From positions 124,001 to 188,000 of the forward strand of contig CAURGH010000001.1 in assembly GCA_963524305.1 (NCBI GenBank): a DNA stretch of 64,000 nt, given 5' to 3'. The notes under the pieces are model-generated. The model was not told the DNA's origin. It saw nothing but the letters and a program-made list of their open reading frames with translations, and did not search any database. Shown here piece by piece: positions 24,841 to 32,117 of this stretch. Each line of letters starts with the position of its first letter. The first letter of the stretch is position 1. Origin of the DNA: JABCPH02 sp963524305 (GTDB lineage: Bacteria > Fusobacteriota > Fusobacteriia > Fusobacteriales > Leptotrichiaceae). The translations under genes and the position numbers were made by a program.

Positions 24841-25749
24841 ATGAGTTTGAAATTTAAGGTAAAAGTGCCAGGAACATCAGCAAATATTGGAGTTGGGTAT
24901 GATTGCTTGGGTGTGGCATTGGATTATGCGTTGGAATTGGAAGTTGAAGAGAGTGAAAAAACAGAATTTTTTGAAAATGGAGAGCCATTTTCAATACCGA
25001 TAAAAGATAATTTTATTAATGAAGCGATTAATCATACAAAAAAATATTTGAGTAGTGATATTCCTAATTGCAGAGTGAATATTACGAAAAATAGTATTCC
25101 GCTTTCGAGAGGATTGGGAAGCAGTTCGAGTGCGATTGTTGCGGGAATATTAATTGCGAATACTTTTGCAAAAAATGAATTGGATATTGATAAAATTGCT
25201 GATATTGCTATTGAGATGGAAGGACATCCAGATAATGTTATGCCAGCGATTTTTGGTGGAATGGTGTTGACTGCGTGTGATGAGGGGAAAACAGTTTATA
25301 GCATATTGCCAACAGCGGATAATTTGTGTTTTTATGTGATGATTCCGAATTTTAAATTGTCAACTGAAAAATCAAGAAGCGTGTTGCCAAAAGCATATTC
25401 GGCACATGATGCTGTTAACAATATTGCAAAATTAGGATTACTGGTAGATTCATTTATCAAAGGAAAATATGATAATTTGAGATTTTTATTGGGAGATAAA
25501 ATTCATCAGCCATATAGATTTTCGTTAATAAATGATTCTGATAAAATATTTGATTTTTCTAAAAAACATAATGCGTTAGGTGAATATATAAGTGGTGCGG
25601 GGCCTACTTTGATTTCATTGAATTATGATAATGATGAATTTTTGGAAGCTATGAAAAAGGATCTTGCGACACTTTCTGACAAATGGTCAATTGAAAAGAA
25701 AACAATTAATAAAAAAGGTGCAGAAGTTTACGATATCGAAGAAATTTAA
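24841..25749 (+). CDS. thrB: Homoserine kinase
   Basis: A 302-residue GHMP-superfamily kinase phosphorylating homoserine in threonine synthesis. Motif 1 near the N terminus is VPGTSANIGVGYDCLGVAL, typical of ThrB. The ATP-binding motif 2 is LSRGLGSSSSAIVAG, followed by EGHPDNVMPAIFGGMV. Motif 3 is EYISGAGPTLISL. The length is standard. SD GGGAGAG directly precedes the ATG. It follows serA and is closed by a terminator; thrC and hom are not in the window. Confidence 0.93.
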   Translation: MSLKFKVKVPGTSANIGVGYDCLGVALDYALELEVEESEKTEFFENGEPFSIPIKDNFINEAINHTKKYLSSDIPNCRVNITKNSIPLSRGLGSSSSAIVAGILIANTFAKNELDIDKIADIAIEMEGHPDNVMPAIFGGMVLTACDEGKTVYSILPTADNLCFYVMIPNFKLSTEKSRSVLPKAYSAHDAVNNIAKLGLLVDSFIKGKYDNLRFLLGDKIHQPYRFSLINDSDKIFDFSKKHNALGEYISGAGPTLISLNYDNDEFLEAMKKDLATLSDKWSIEKKTINKKGAEVYDIEEI

Positions 25750-25787
25750 ATTTTGCTTTGATAGTGATAGAAAATTAAAATTTTTTA

Positions 25788-25815
25788 GGGAGAGCCAAGT
25801 AGCTCTCTTCTTTTT
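25788..25815 (+). terminator. Intrinsic terminator after thrB
   Basis: GGGAGAGC (25788-25795) pairs with GCTCTCTT (25802-25809) with two G-U pairs and a six-base loop, followed by CTTTTT. Confidence 0.8.
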
Positions 25816-25899
25816 GTCGATGTAATTTTTTAAGGATAAATTTTTTATTAAAATTTTAGATGTATTTTATAAAGTGAAATTTTTTTGAAAGGAAATGGA

Positions 25900-26976
25900 A
25901 TGGAGCAAGTAAATAGATTGGGATCGCTTGAAGTAGTTACAGGAAGCATGTTTTCTGGGAAAAGTGAAGAATTGATAAGACGATTGAGAAGAGCGAAATA
26001 TGCGAAACAGAAAATTGTTGTTTTTAAGCATGGAATTGATAATAGATATGGTGAAGATGGGATTTTTTCGCATGGAAAGGACAGTTTAGAGGCTTATCCT
26101 GTAGCGTCTGTTGAGGAAATGGATAAAATTATGGAGAAAAACATTGATGCAGAAGTTATTGGGATTGATGAAGTGCAGTTTTTTGGGCAAGAGGTTGTGA
26201 ATTTTTGTAAAAAATATGTTGAATATGGGAAAAGAGTTATTGTAGCAGGATTGGATATGAGTTTTCGTGCGGAACCTTACCATCCAATGCCAGAATTGAT
26301 GAGTATTTCTGATCAAGTGGATAAATTACATGCGATTTGTATGGTTTGTGGGAAGCCTGCTTATGCGAGTCAGAGATTGATAGATGGGAAACCTGCATAT
26401 TATGATGATCCGCTTGTGATGGTAGGAGCTACAGAAAATTATGAAGCAAGATGTAGAAGACACCATATTGTTCGTTATCGTGAAAATAAGCGTGGGAAAA
26501 TTTGTTTTATTGCGGGTACAGAAATAAATGTTGGTAAAAAAATTGTGGAAGATATGTATTCAAAAGAAATTTCTGAGAAGGCGAAATACACGACAATTGT
26601 TATTAAAACAAATATTTCGGATAATATTGAAGAGAAAATTGATAAATTAGCTGAATTACGAGAAAAGGTTAATAAATCTTTATTAAAGAACGATTTTGTG
26701 TTTATTAGGATAACTGGTGGATTGCTTTTGCCGATAGAGGGGAATTATAGTGTGTTGGATTTTATGTGTGAATATCGGAAAGATTCAGAAGTGATTATTG
26801 TTTCTAAAAATAAAAAGGGGTCGCTTAATCAGATATTACTTATGGTTGATTTGATTAAAAAGGTTGACTTGAATTTGAAAAAATTGGTTTATAAAAATAG
26901 TAGCGAGGAAAAAGAGAATAAAGAGGTTATTGAGAGAATAAAAGAGATAACGAAATTAGAATATGAAATTATTTGA
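25900..26976 (+). CDS. tdk: Thymidine kinase fused to a degenerate BioD-like domain
   Basis: A 358-residue protein, far longer than the usual 190-200 of type II thymidine kinases. Residues 1 to about 200 are a normal Tdk: Walker A GSMFSGKSEE (15-24), Walker B-like IGIDEVQFFG, and zinc-site cysteines in ICMVCGKPA and ARCRRHH. The remaining ~160 residues start with FIAGTEINVGKKIVEDMY, which mirrors the BioD P-loop GTDTxVGKT (K213 kept, T replaced by K214), and continue with RITGGLLLPIEGNYSVLDF and KKGSLNQILLMVDLIKK, matching BioD's GAGGLLVP and LGTINHTLL segments. So it seems to carry a dethiobiotin-synthetase-like NTPase domain. I chose ATG 25900 over an upstream TTG because AAAGGA lies six bases before it. 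Confidence 0.88.
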   Translation: MEQVNRLGSLEVVTGSMFSGKSEELIRRLRRAKYAKQKIVVFKHGIDNRYGEDGIFSHGKDSLEAYPVASVEEMDKIMEKNIDAEVIGIDEVQFFGQEVVNFCKKYVEYGKRVIVAGLDMSFRAEPYHPMPELMSISDQVDKLHAICMVCGKPAYASQRLIDGKPAYYDDPLVMVGATENYEARCRRHHIVRYRENKRGKICFIAGTEINVGKKIVEDMYSKEISEKAKYTTIVIKTNISDNIEEKIDKLAELREKVNKSLLKNDFVFIRITGGLLLPIEGNYSVLDFMCEYRKDSEVIIVSKNKKGSLNQILLMVDLIKKVDLNLKKLVYKNSSEEKENKEVIERIKEITKLEYEII

Positions 26977-26986
26977 TAGATTTTGC

Positions 26987-27015
26987 TTGAAAAAAATAGA
27001 AAAATTTGGTATCAT
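26987..27015 (+). promoter_or_regulatory. Promoter for the pyrimidine operon leader
   Basis: TTGAAA (26987-26992), a 17-base spacer and TATCAT (27010-27015) preceded by TGG (extended -10). It lies just after tdk and about 210 bases before pyrB, leaving a long leader that contains a small ORF and a terminator. Confidence 0.7.
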
Positions 27016-27057
27016 ATTACAGATTTAGATTTTGGATAGAGATTGGAGATGGAAAAA

Positions 27058-27162
27058 ATGATTGAATTAGAAAAAATGAAGATATTCCTAACGATTATTT
27101 TTTCATTGAAAAATTCTATTTTTTATGATTATTTTATAAATAAAAAAAGTTATTATATATGA
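27058..27162 (+). CDS. Candidate pyrBI-type leader peptide (34 residues)
   Basis: This short ORF begins at ATG 27058, nine bases after a GGAG (27045-27048), and stops with TGA at 27160-27162, on the first base of a terminator stem. An in-frame ATG at 27049 is too close to that SD. The sequence is rich in Phe, Tyr and Ile, and its mRNA has two long U runs (27106-27112 and 27119-27124). In E. coli, pyrBI is controlled by a leader ORF whose U-rich part slows RNA polymerase when UTP is low, letting the ribosome catch up and prevent the terminator from forming. This layout matches that model, so a similar role is inferred. There is no sequence similarity to E. coli PyrL that I can see. Confidence 0.6.
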   Translation: MIELEKMKIFLTIIFSLKNSIFYDYFINKKSYYI

Positions 27163-27206
27163 AAAAAGGAGTAATAAAGGGTTAACGTTTATTATCCTTT
27201 TTTTTT
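27162..27206 (+). terminator. Attenuator-type terminator before pyrB
   Basis: AAAAAAGG-A-GTAATAAA (27162-27178) pairs with TTTATTAT-CC (27188-27197) and the T run that follows, with one bulged A and one G-U pair and a nine-base loop. Nine T end the structure. It lies inside the transcript between the operon promoter and pyrB, so it must be regulated or leaky. The leader ORF ends at its 5' base. Confidence 0.85.
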
Positions 27207-27225
27207 GGAAAGAGAGGAAAAAACG

Positions 27226-28152
27226 ATGGAAAGTATTATTTCTATGAATGATATGAGCAAGGAAGAAATATTGAATATTTTGGAATTGGCAAGAAAAATC
27301 GATGAAACACCTGATGATAAGAAATTGAAATTTTTGTATGGGAAAATTATAGCAACATTGTTTTTTGAGCCAAGTACGAGAACGAAAATGTCGTTTGAAT
27401 CAGCTGCTCATAGATTGGGAGCTCAAGTGTTGCAGCTACCTCCAGTGGAACAGTCATCGTTGAAAAAGGGGGAATCATTTAGGGATACGATAAAAATGGT
27501 TGAAGCTTATTCAGATTTGATTGTTGTTAGACATCCTCTAGATGGTGCGGCTAGATTGGCTGATGAAACTTCTAAAAAGGCGATAATTAATGCTGGAGAT
27601 GGATCAAATCAACATCCAAGTCAGACTTTACTTGATTTATATACGATTTTGGAAGAAAAAGGGAGATTAGAAAATTTAGAAATTGCATTTGTTGGAGATT
27701 TGAAATACGGGAGAACAGTTCATTCATTGGTAAAAGCATTGACTCACTTTAATCCAAAAATTTATTTTATCGCACCACAAATTTTGCAAATGCCACAATA
27801 TTTGTTAGATGAATTGAAAAAAAATAATATCGAGTATGAGATTCTGGAAGATTTTAGAGATTGTCTTGAAAAAATTGATGTTTTTTATATGACAAGAATT
27901 CAAAAGGAGAGATTTCCTGATATTGAGGATTATGAGCAAGTGAAGGGAATTTATGTTATTAATAAGGAAAATATATTAGGGAAATGCAAGGACGATATGA
28001 TAATTTTACATCCTTTGCCTAGAGTTGATGAGATTTCGACTGACTTGGATGATACAAAACATGCGTTGTATTTCAAACAGGCTAGAAATGGGGTACCTAT
28101 TAGACAAGCAATGATGATGACTGTACTTGGAAAGGCGAAAGAATTTTTTTAG
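27226..28152 (+). CDS. pyrB: Aspartate carbamoyltransferase catalytic subunit
   Basis: A 308-residue enzyme joining carbamoyl phosphate to aspartate, the committed step to UMP. The carbamoyl phosphate motif FEPSTRTKMSFESAAHRLGA is clear. The HPSQTLLDLYTI motif, the aspartate-loop region and HPLPRVDEI near the end also match. The ATG at 27226 follows AGAGAGGA; a TTG at 27205 in the same frame lies within the terminator T run and is rejected. Length suits an ATCase that pairs with a regulatory chain, and pyrI follows after about 90 bases. The organism therefore seems to have the E. coli type of allosteric dodecamer. Confidence 0.95.
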   Translation: MESIISMNDMSKEEILNILELARKIDETPDDKKLKFLYGKIIATLFFEPSTRTKMSFESAAHRLGAQVLQLPPVEQSSLKKGESFRDTIKMVEAYSDLIVVRHPLDGAARLADETSKKAIINAGDGSNQHPSQTLLDLYTILEEKGRLENLEIAFVGDLKYGRTVHSLVKALTHFNPKIYFIAPQILQMPQYLLDELKKNNIEYEILEDFRDCLEKIDVFYMTRIQKERFPDIEDYEQVKGIYVINKENILGKCKDDMIILHPLPRVDEISTDLDDTKHALYFKQARNGVPIRQAMMMTVLGKAKEFF

Positions 28153-28243
28153 AAAATTTGTTTTATTGATGTAAATTTATCGAATTTATTGATTTTGGTT
28201 TTTTAAATAGATTGATGAATCTTTGGAATTAAAGGAGAAAAAA

Positions 28244-28714
28244 ATGACTGAAAATGTAAGAGAATTGCAGATAACAGCGATAAAAAATGGGATTGTAATT
28301 GATCACATTCCAGCAAAAAAAGTGTTTGCGATAGTGGAAATATTAGATTTGGAGGAATATAGTGAAGTTATAACTGTGGCAGCTAATATGCACAGCAGTT
28401 CGCTTGGGAGAAAAGGAATTATTAAAATTGAGGAAAAAGTGTTAGATAAAAGTGAGCTTGATAAAATTTCTTTGGTGGCACCAAATGTGACGATAAATAT
28501 TATTGAAAATTATAAAGTTGTGAAAAAAATGAAATTGGAAAAATTAGATGAAATTATAGGGCTTATGAAATGTGATAATTCAAAGTGTATTTCAAATCAC
28601 GAAACAATTAATACAAAATTTAATCGAGTGAAAGATAGTGAAACGACAAAATATAAATGTTATTATTGCGAGAGAATAATTTCAGAAGAAGAAATTAAGT
28701 TGAAAACGAAATAG
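28244..28714 (+). CDS. pyrI: Aspartate carbamoyltransferase regulatory subunit
   Basis: A 156-residue regulatory chain. It has an N-terminal allosteric domain (nucleotide binding, about 1-100) and a C-terminal zinc domain with four cysteines C110, C115, C139 and C142, nearly the same spacing as E. coli (109, 114, 138, 141). The zinc domain holds the catalytic trimers together. I chose ATG 28244 because AAAGGAG lies just upstream; the in-frame TTG at 28223 has no SD. CTP and ATP control would be expected by family, but the effectors cannot be read here. A good sign that the operon is feedback controlled at enzyme and RNA levels. Confidence 0.93.
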   Translation: MTENVRELQITAIKNGIVIDHIPAKKVFAIVEILDLEEYSEVITVAANMHSSSLGRKGIIKIEEKVLDKSELDKISLVAPNVTINIIENYKVVKKMKLEKLDEIIGLMKCDNSKCISNHETINTKFNRVKDSETTKYKCYYCERIISEEEIKLKTK

Positions 28715-28827
28715 TTTTTTTATAAATCTTGAATGAAAGATGGCAATCGAAAATGTTAGTTGATATTTTTGATAAAAGAAAATAGATTTTTGGAGAGAAA
28801 AATATTTATTTGGAAAGGAAATGAAAG

Positions 28828-29664
28828 TTGGAAAATAATCATAAAACAAATTTTTTGGAAGATGTGGAAATTTTAGAAAATAGATGTGTTGGTGGAGATA
28901 ATTTTTTGATGAGAGTTAAATCGAAAAATACTCAAGATAGTAAGATTGTTCCTAAAGCTGGGCAGTTTTATATGCTGAAATTGAAGAATGAGATTATGAC
29001 TTTGAGAAGACCGATTAGTTTACATAATGTGGATCATAAGAGTGGGGAATTGGAATTTCTTTATAAAGTTTTAGGAAGAGGGACTAGAGAATTGACGGCT
29101 TATGCTCTAGGAGATGTTATGAATATTCAAGGTCCGTTGGGAAATGGATTTGCAGTGACTCAAAATTCAGATAAAATAGTCGTTGTTGGTGGTGGAATTG
29201 GATTGGCTCCGTTGAAGCAACTTTTGAAGGAATTATTAGATAAAAAAGAGAATAAGAGAATTATTTTCATTGCAGGTGGAAGAGATAGAGAAACATTAAA
29301 AATGTTAGATAATTTCGATTTGAGTGATAAAAGAATTGAAGTGAAGATTTGTAGCGATGATGGGACTGTTGGAGAAAAGGCAAATGTGATAGAATTGTTG
29401 AAAAATGAGATTTCATCAGGTGAAAAAATAGATATGATTTATTCTTGCGGGCCTCATAAAGTTTTGGAATTGATTACTGAAATTTCAAATGAAAATGGGA
29501 TTGTTTCTCAGGTTTCGATGGAAGAGAGAATGGCTTGTGGCGTTGGAGCTTGTGTAGGATGTTCAATACCGACTGAAGAGGGAATGAAAAAAGTTTGTCA
29601 GAGTGGGCCAGTATTTTATGCTGAAATTTTTGATGAGAATAGAGGTGAGTTGAGTGGAAAATAG
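28828..29664 (+). CDS. pyrK: Dihydroorotate dehydrogenase electron transfer subunit
   Basis: A 278-residue FAD/2Fe-2S protein. It has a ferredoxin-reductase-like FAD domain with the R-P-I-S motif (LRRPISLHNVD), the NAD-binding GGGIGLAPLKQLL, and C-terminal iron-sulfur cysteines in MACGVGACVGCSIP plus KKVCQSGPVF. It passes electrons from PyrD to NAD+. The start is a TTG at 28828 with GGAAAGG nine bases upstream; an ATG seven bases earlier is in another frame and stops after five codons. The last 11 bases overlap the pyrD start. The pair marks a class 1B dihydroorotate dehydrogenase. Confidence 0.93.
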   Translation: MENNHKTNFLEDVEILENRCVGGDNFLMRVKSKNTQDSKIVPKAGQFYMLKLKNEIMTLRRPISLHNVDHKSGELEFLYKVLGRGTRELTAYALGDVMNIQGPLGNGFAVTQNSDKIVVVGGGIGLAPLKQLLKELLDKKENKRIIFIAGGRDRETLKMLDNFDLSDKRIEVKICSDDGTVGEKANVIELLKNEISSGEKIDMIYSCGPHKVLELITEISNENGIVSQVSMEERMACGVGACVGCSIPTEEGMKKVCQSGPVFYAEIFDENRGELSGK

Positions 29665-30622
29665 AAAAAATAGACTTGCAACGAATTTTTTGGGAATAGA
29701 TTTGGAAAATCCAATTTTTACAGGGAGTGGATGTTTTGCATTTGGGACAGAATATAAAGATTATTTTGATCCAAATGAATTGGGAGCGATTGTGATAAAA
29801 GGGCTTACTATGGAGCCTCGTCCAGGGAATAAAGGATCGAGAATAGCAGAAACTCCAGCAGGAATGTTAAATAGTGTAGGGCTTGAAAATCCTGGAATTG
29901 ACTATTTTGAAAAACATACTTTGAAGGAAATAAAAAAATATATAAACGTACCGATTGTTGCAAATATTAATGGAAGCGTGTTGGAACAATATGTTGAATT
30001 AACAAAAAGATTGGATAAACTTGACGAAATAAAAATGTTAGAATTAAATATTTCTTGTCCAAATGTAAAGGATGGTGGAATGGCTTTTGGTGCAAATCCT
30101 GAAATGGCAAGGCTTGTAACTAGAGAAGTGCGAAAAGTTACGAAAAAACCATTATTAGTAAAATTGTCTCCAAATGTTACAAATATCGTGGAAATTGCTA
30201 AAATTGTGGAAGAGGAAGGTGCAGATGCGATTTCGATGATAAACACTTTGCTTGGAATGGCGATTGATATAAATACTGGGAAGCCAATTTTAGGGAATAT
30301 TTATGGTGGAATGTCTGGTCCAGCAGTAAAACCAATTGCATTGAGAATGATTCATCAAGTATCACAAGCAGTGTCAATTCCGATTTTGGGAATGGGTGGA
30401 ATTAGCAGTGCACAAGATGCGATTGAATTTTTCTTAGCGGGAGCGTCTGTAATTTCGCTTGGAACAGCATTTTTTTCAAATCCATTAGTGGCTTTGGAAG
30501 TAAAAGAAGGATTACAAAAATATTGTGAAGAGAGAAATTTATCAAATATTTCAGAAATTATTGGGTTTGCACATTCTGATGACGGTGTTGCATACAGAAA
30601 AAAATTGGGAAATAGAAAATAG
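29654..30622 (+). CDS. pyrD: Dihydroorotate dehydrogenase, class 1B catalytic subunit
   Basis: A 322-residue FMN protein oxidising dihydroorotate to orotate. Motifs include IFTGSGCFAFG, VIKGLTMEPRPGN, AGMLNSVGLENPG, NISCPNVKDGG (with the catalytic cysteine of class 1 enzymes) and GMGGISSAQDAIEFFLAGA. It starts with GTG at 29654 inside the end of pyrK, an 11-base overlap that implies coupled translation. Class 1B enzymes are cytosolic and use NAD+ through PyrK, suiting a fermentative or anaerobic lifestyle. The protein is a few residues longer than the family average at the C terminus. Confidence 0.95.
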   Translation: MENRKNRLATNFLGIDLENPIFTGSGCFAFGTEYKDYFDPNELGAIVIKGLTMEPRPGNKGSRIAETPAGMLNSVGLENPGIDYFEKHTLKEIKKYINVPIVANINGSVLEQYVELTKRLDKLDEIKMLELNISCPNVKDGGMAFGANPEMARLVTREVRKVTKKPLLVKLSPNVTNIVEIAKIVEEEGADAISMINTLLGMAIDINTGKPILGNIYGGMSGPAVKPIALRMIHQVSQAVSIPILGMGGISSAQDAIEFFLAGASVISLGTAFFSNPLVALEVKEGLQKYCEERNLSNISEIIGFAHSDDGVAYRKKLGNRK

Positions 30623-30650
30623 TTAATTAAATTTTGAGAGGGAGAAAAGT

Positions 30651-31391
30651 ATGAGTAAAATAAATGAAAAAGCTAAAGAAAAAATATTTGTAGCATTGGA
30701 TTACAATAATTTTGAAGATGCAAAAAATTTGGTGGAAAAATTAGGTGATAATATTTCAATGTATAAAGTTGGATTGGAAAGTTACTTGAGTACTGATGGA
30801 AAATTAGTTGAGTATTTACATGAAAAAGGGAAAAAAGTATTTTTAGACTTGAAATTTCATGATATTACGAATACAGTTAAAATGGCTTGTGCAAACGCTA
30901 TTAAAAAAAATGTGTTTATGTTTAATATTCACTGTTCAAATGGAAGCAAAACAATGAGGGAAGTTGCTCAATTAGTGAAAGAAAGGGGCTCAGAAAGTTT
31001 ATTAATTGGAGTAACAGTGCTTACAAATTTATCAGAAGATGACATTAATGAAATGTTTAAAAGTAGCATGAATTTAGAAGAAATGGTAATAAATATGGCT
31101 ACAGTTGCGAAAAATAGCAATATGCACGGAATTGTGTGCTCGCCTTTAGAATCTGCAAAAATTAAAGAAAAATTAGGTCAAGATTTTGTGACAGTTTGTC
31201 CTGGAGTAAGACCTAAATTTACATTAAATGCTGATGGAAAAAGTAATGATGACCAAAATAGAATTATGACTCCATATGATGCAATAAAGAACAATGTAGA
31301 TTTCTTGGTTGTCGGGAGACCAATTACAAAAGCTGAAAATCCAGCGGAAGCAGCTCAAAAAATATTAGAAGAAATATCAGAAGCATTGTAA
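30651..31391 (+). CDS. pyrF: Orotidine 5'-phosphate decarboxylase
   Basis: A 246-residue OMP decarboxylase, the last step to UMP. Active-site motifs are IFVALDYNNF at the start, the catalytic lysine in FLDLKFHDITNTV, and the C-terminal phosphate-binding VCPGVRP and VVGRPITKAENP. The ATG at 30651 has GAGGGAG upstream and follows pyrD by 28 bases. A separate promoter and gene follow, so the first pyr unit (pyrB to pyrF) appears to end here, though I saw no strong terminator directly after the stop. Length is typical of the short bacterial form. Confidence 0.95.
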   Translation: MSKINEKAKEKIFVALDYNNFEDAKNLVEKLGDNISMYKVGLESYLSTDGKLVEYLHEKGKKVFLDLKFHDITNTVKMACANAIKKNVFMFNIHCSNGSKTMREVAQLVKERGSESLLIGVTVLTNLSEDDINEMFKSSMNLEEMVINMATVAKNSNMHGIVCSPLESAKIKEKLGQDFVTVCPGVRPKFTLNADGKSNDDQNRIMTPYDAIKNNVDFLVVGRPITKAENPAEAAQKILEEISEAL

Positions 31392-31432
31392 AATTCTTTG
31401 TTTTTTATAATGTAAAAATAGGTAAAACTGTA

Positions 31433-31462
31433 GTTTAAAAAATAATATTTTTGTGTTATAAT
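31433..31462 (+). promoter_or_regulatory. Promoter for the secreted protein between pyrF and pyrC
   Basis: TATAAT (31457-31462) with TGT directly before it (extended -10). The -35 is weak (TTTAAA, 31433-31438, 18-base spacer). It lies about 60 bases upstream of the gene. Confidence 0.6.
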
Positions 31463-31522
31463 GAGTAGACAGAATGAAAATTATTTGTCAAAACAAAAAA
31501 ATAAAAAATAAAGGAGTAAATT

Positions 31523-31972
31523 ATGAAAAAAAGAGTAATAATTTTGGCGATGGGTGTGTTAGTTTCACAATTATCGTTTAGTAATCTTGTAAATGATGAT
31601 AAATATAGAGATATCTATGGAGCATATGAAGGTGCTTCACAATTATCATTTAGTAATTTTGTAAATGATGGAGATCAAAAAAATATAGAGGCAACTAAAG
31701 CAGAAGTTGTAGCACCAGTTCAAACACAAGAAGAAGCACCAGTATCTCAAAGTACTGAGGATCAAGAAGTTAATGATGGAACAGTTGAAGTACTAGCTCC
31801 AGTAATAGCACCAGTTGAAAGAACACAACCAAAAACAACTGGCTTAACGAAAACAACTGTAAAACCTAGAAAAGAAAAAGCAAAAAAACTTACATTAGAT
31901 GAAAAATTACAATTGCAATCACAACAAGTTGAAAGAATGGAAAGATTGTTGGATAAATTAGAAGGAAGATAA
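31523..31972 (+). CDS. Secreted coiled-coil-ended protein with duplicated N-terminal segment
   Basis: A 149-residue protein inserted between pyrF and pyrC, with its own promoter and terminator. A signal peptide covers the first ~20 residues. The segment SQLSFSNLVND occurs again as SQLSFSNFVND 24 residues later, mirrored in the DNA (about 37 nearly identical bases at 31564 and 31636), so a tandem duplication covers the likely cleavage region. A Pro/Thr/Val-rich linker follows (VVAPVQTQEEAPVSQ), then a basic stretch and a C-terminal helix with heptad spacing (LDEKLQLQSQQVERMERLL). I recognise no family. An envelope or surface role is possible; a pyrimidine role is not suggested by the sequence. 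Confidence 0.7.
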   Translation: MKKRVIILAMGVLVSQLSFSNLVNDDKYRDIYGAYEGASQLSFSNFVNDGDQKNIEATKAEVVAPVQTQEEAPVSQSTEDQEVNDGTVEVLAPVIAPVERTQPKTTGLTKTTVKPRKEKAKKLTLDEKLQLQSQQVERMERLLDKLEGR

Positions 31973-31981
31973 AAAGATAAT

Positions 31982-32035
31982 AAAATCTCTAATTAATATA
32001 CTAGTAAGTGATAATATTTTTTAGAGATTTTTTTT
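31982..32035 (+). terminator. Intrinsic terminator after the secreted protein gene
   Basis: AAAATCTCTAA (31982-31992) pairs perfectly with TTAGAGATTTT (32021-32031), followed by more T. It separates the first pyr unit and the secreted gene from pyrC. Confidence 0.85.
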
Positions 32036-32117
32036 AAAATACGAAATAATTTATTAATTTGTTATTTTTATGTTTTTATAAATAGTTTTAAGGAAAAAGT
32101 TAAAGAAAGGGGAGAAA

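Noticed and set aside
27205..27225. TTG start that would lengthen PyrB by seven residues
   Set aside because: It lies in the T run of the terminator, while the ATG at 27226 has a clear SD.
32036..32117. Promoter for pyrC
   Set aside because: A TATAAA is present, but no -35 at an acceptable distance.
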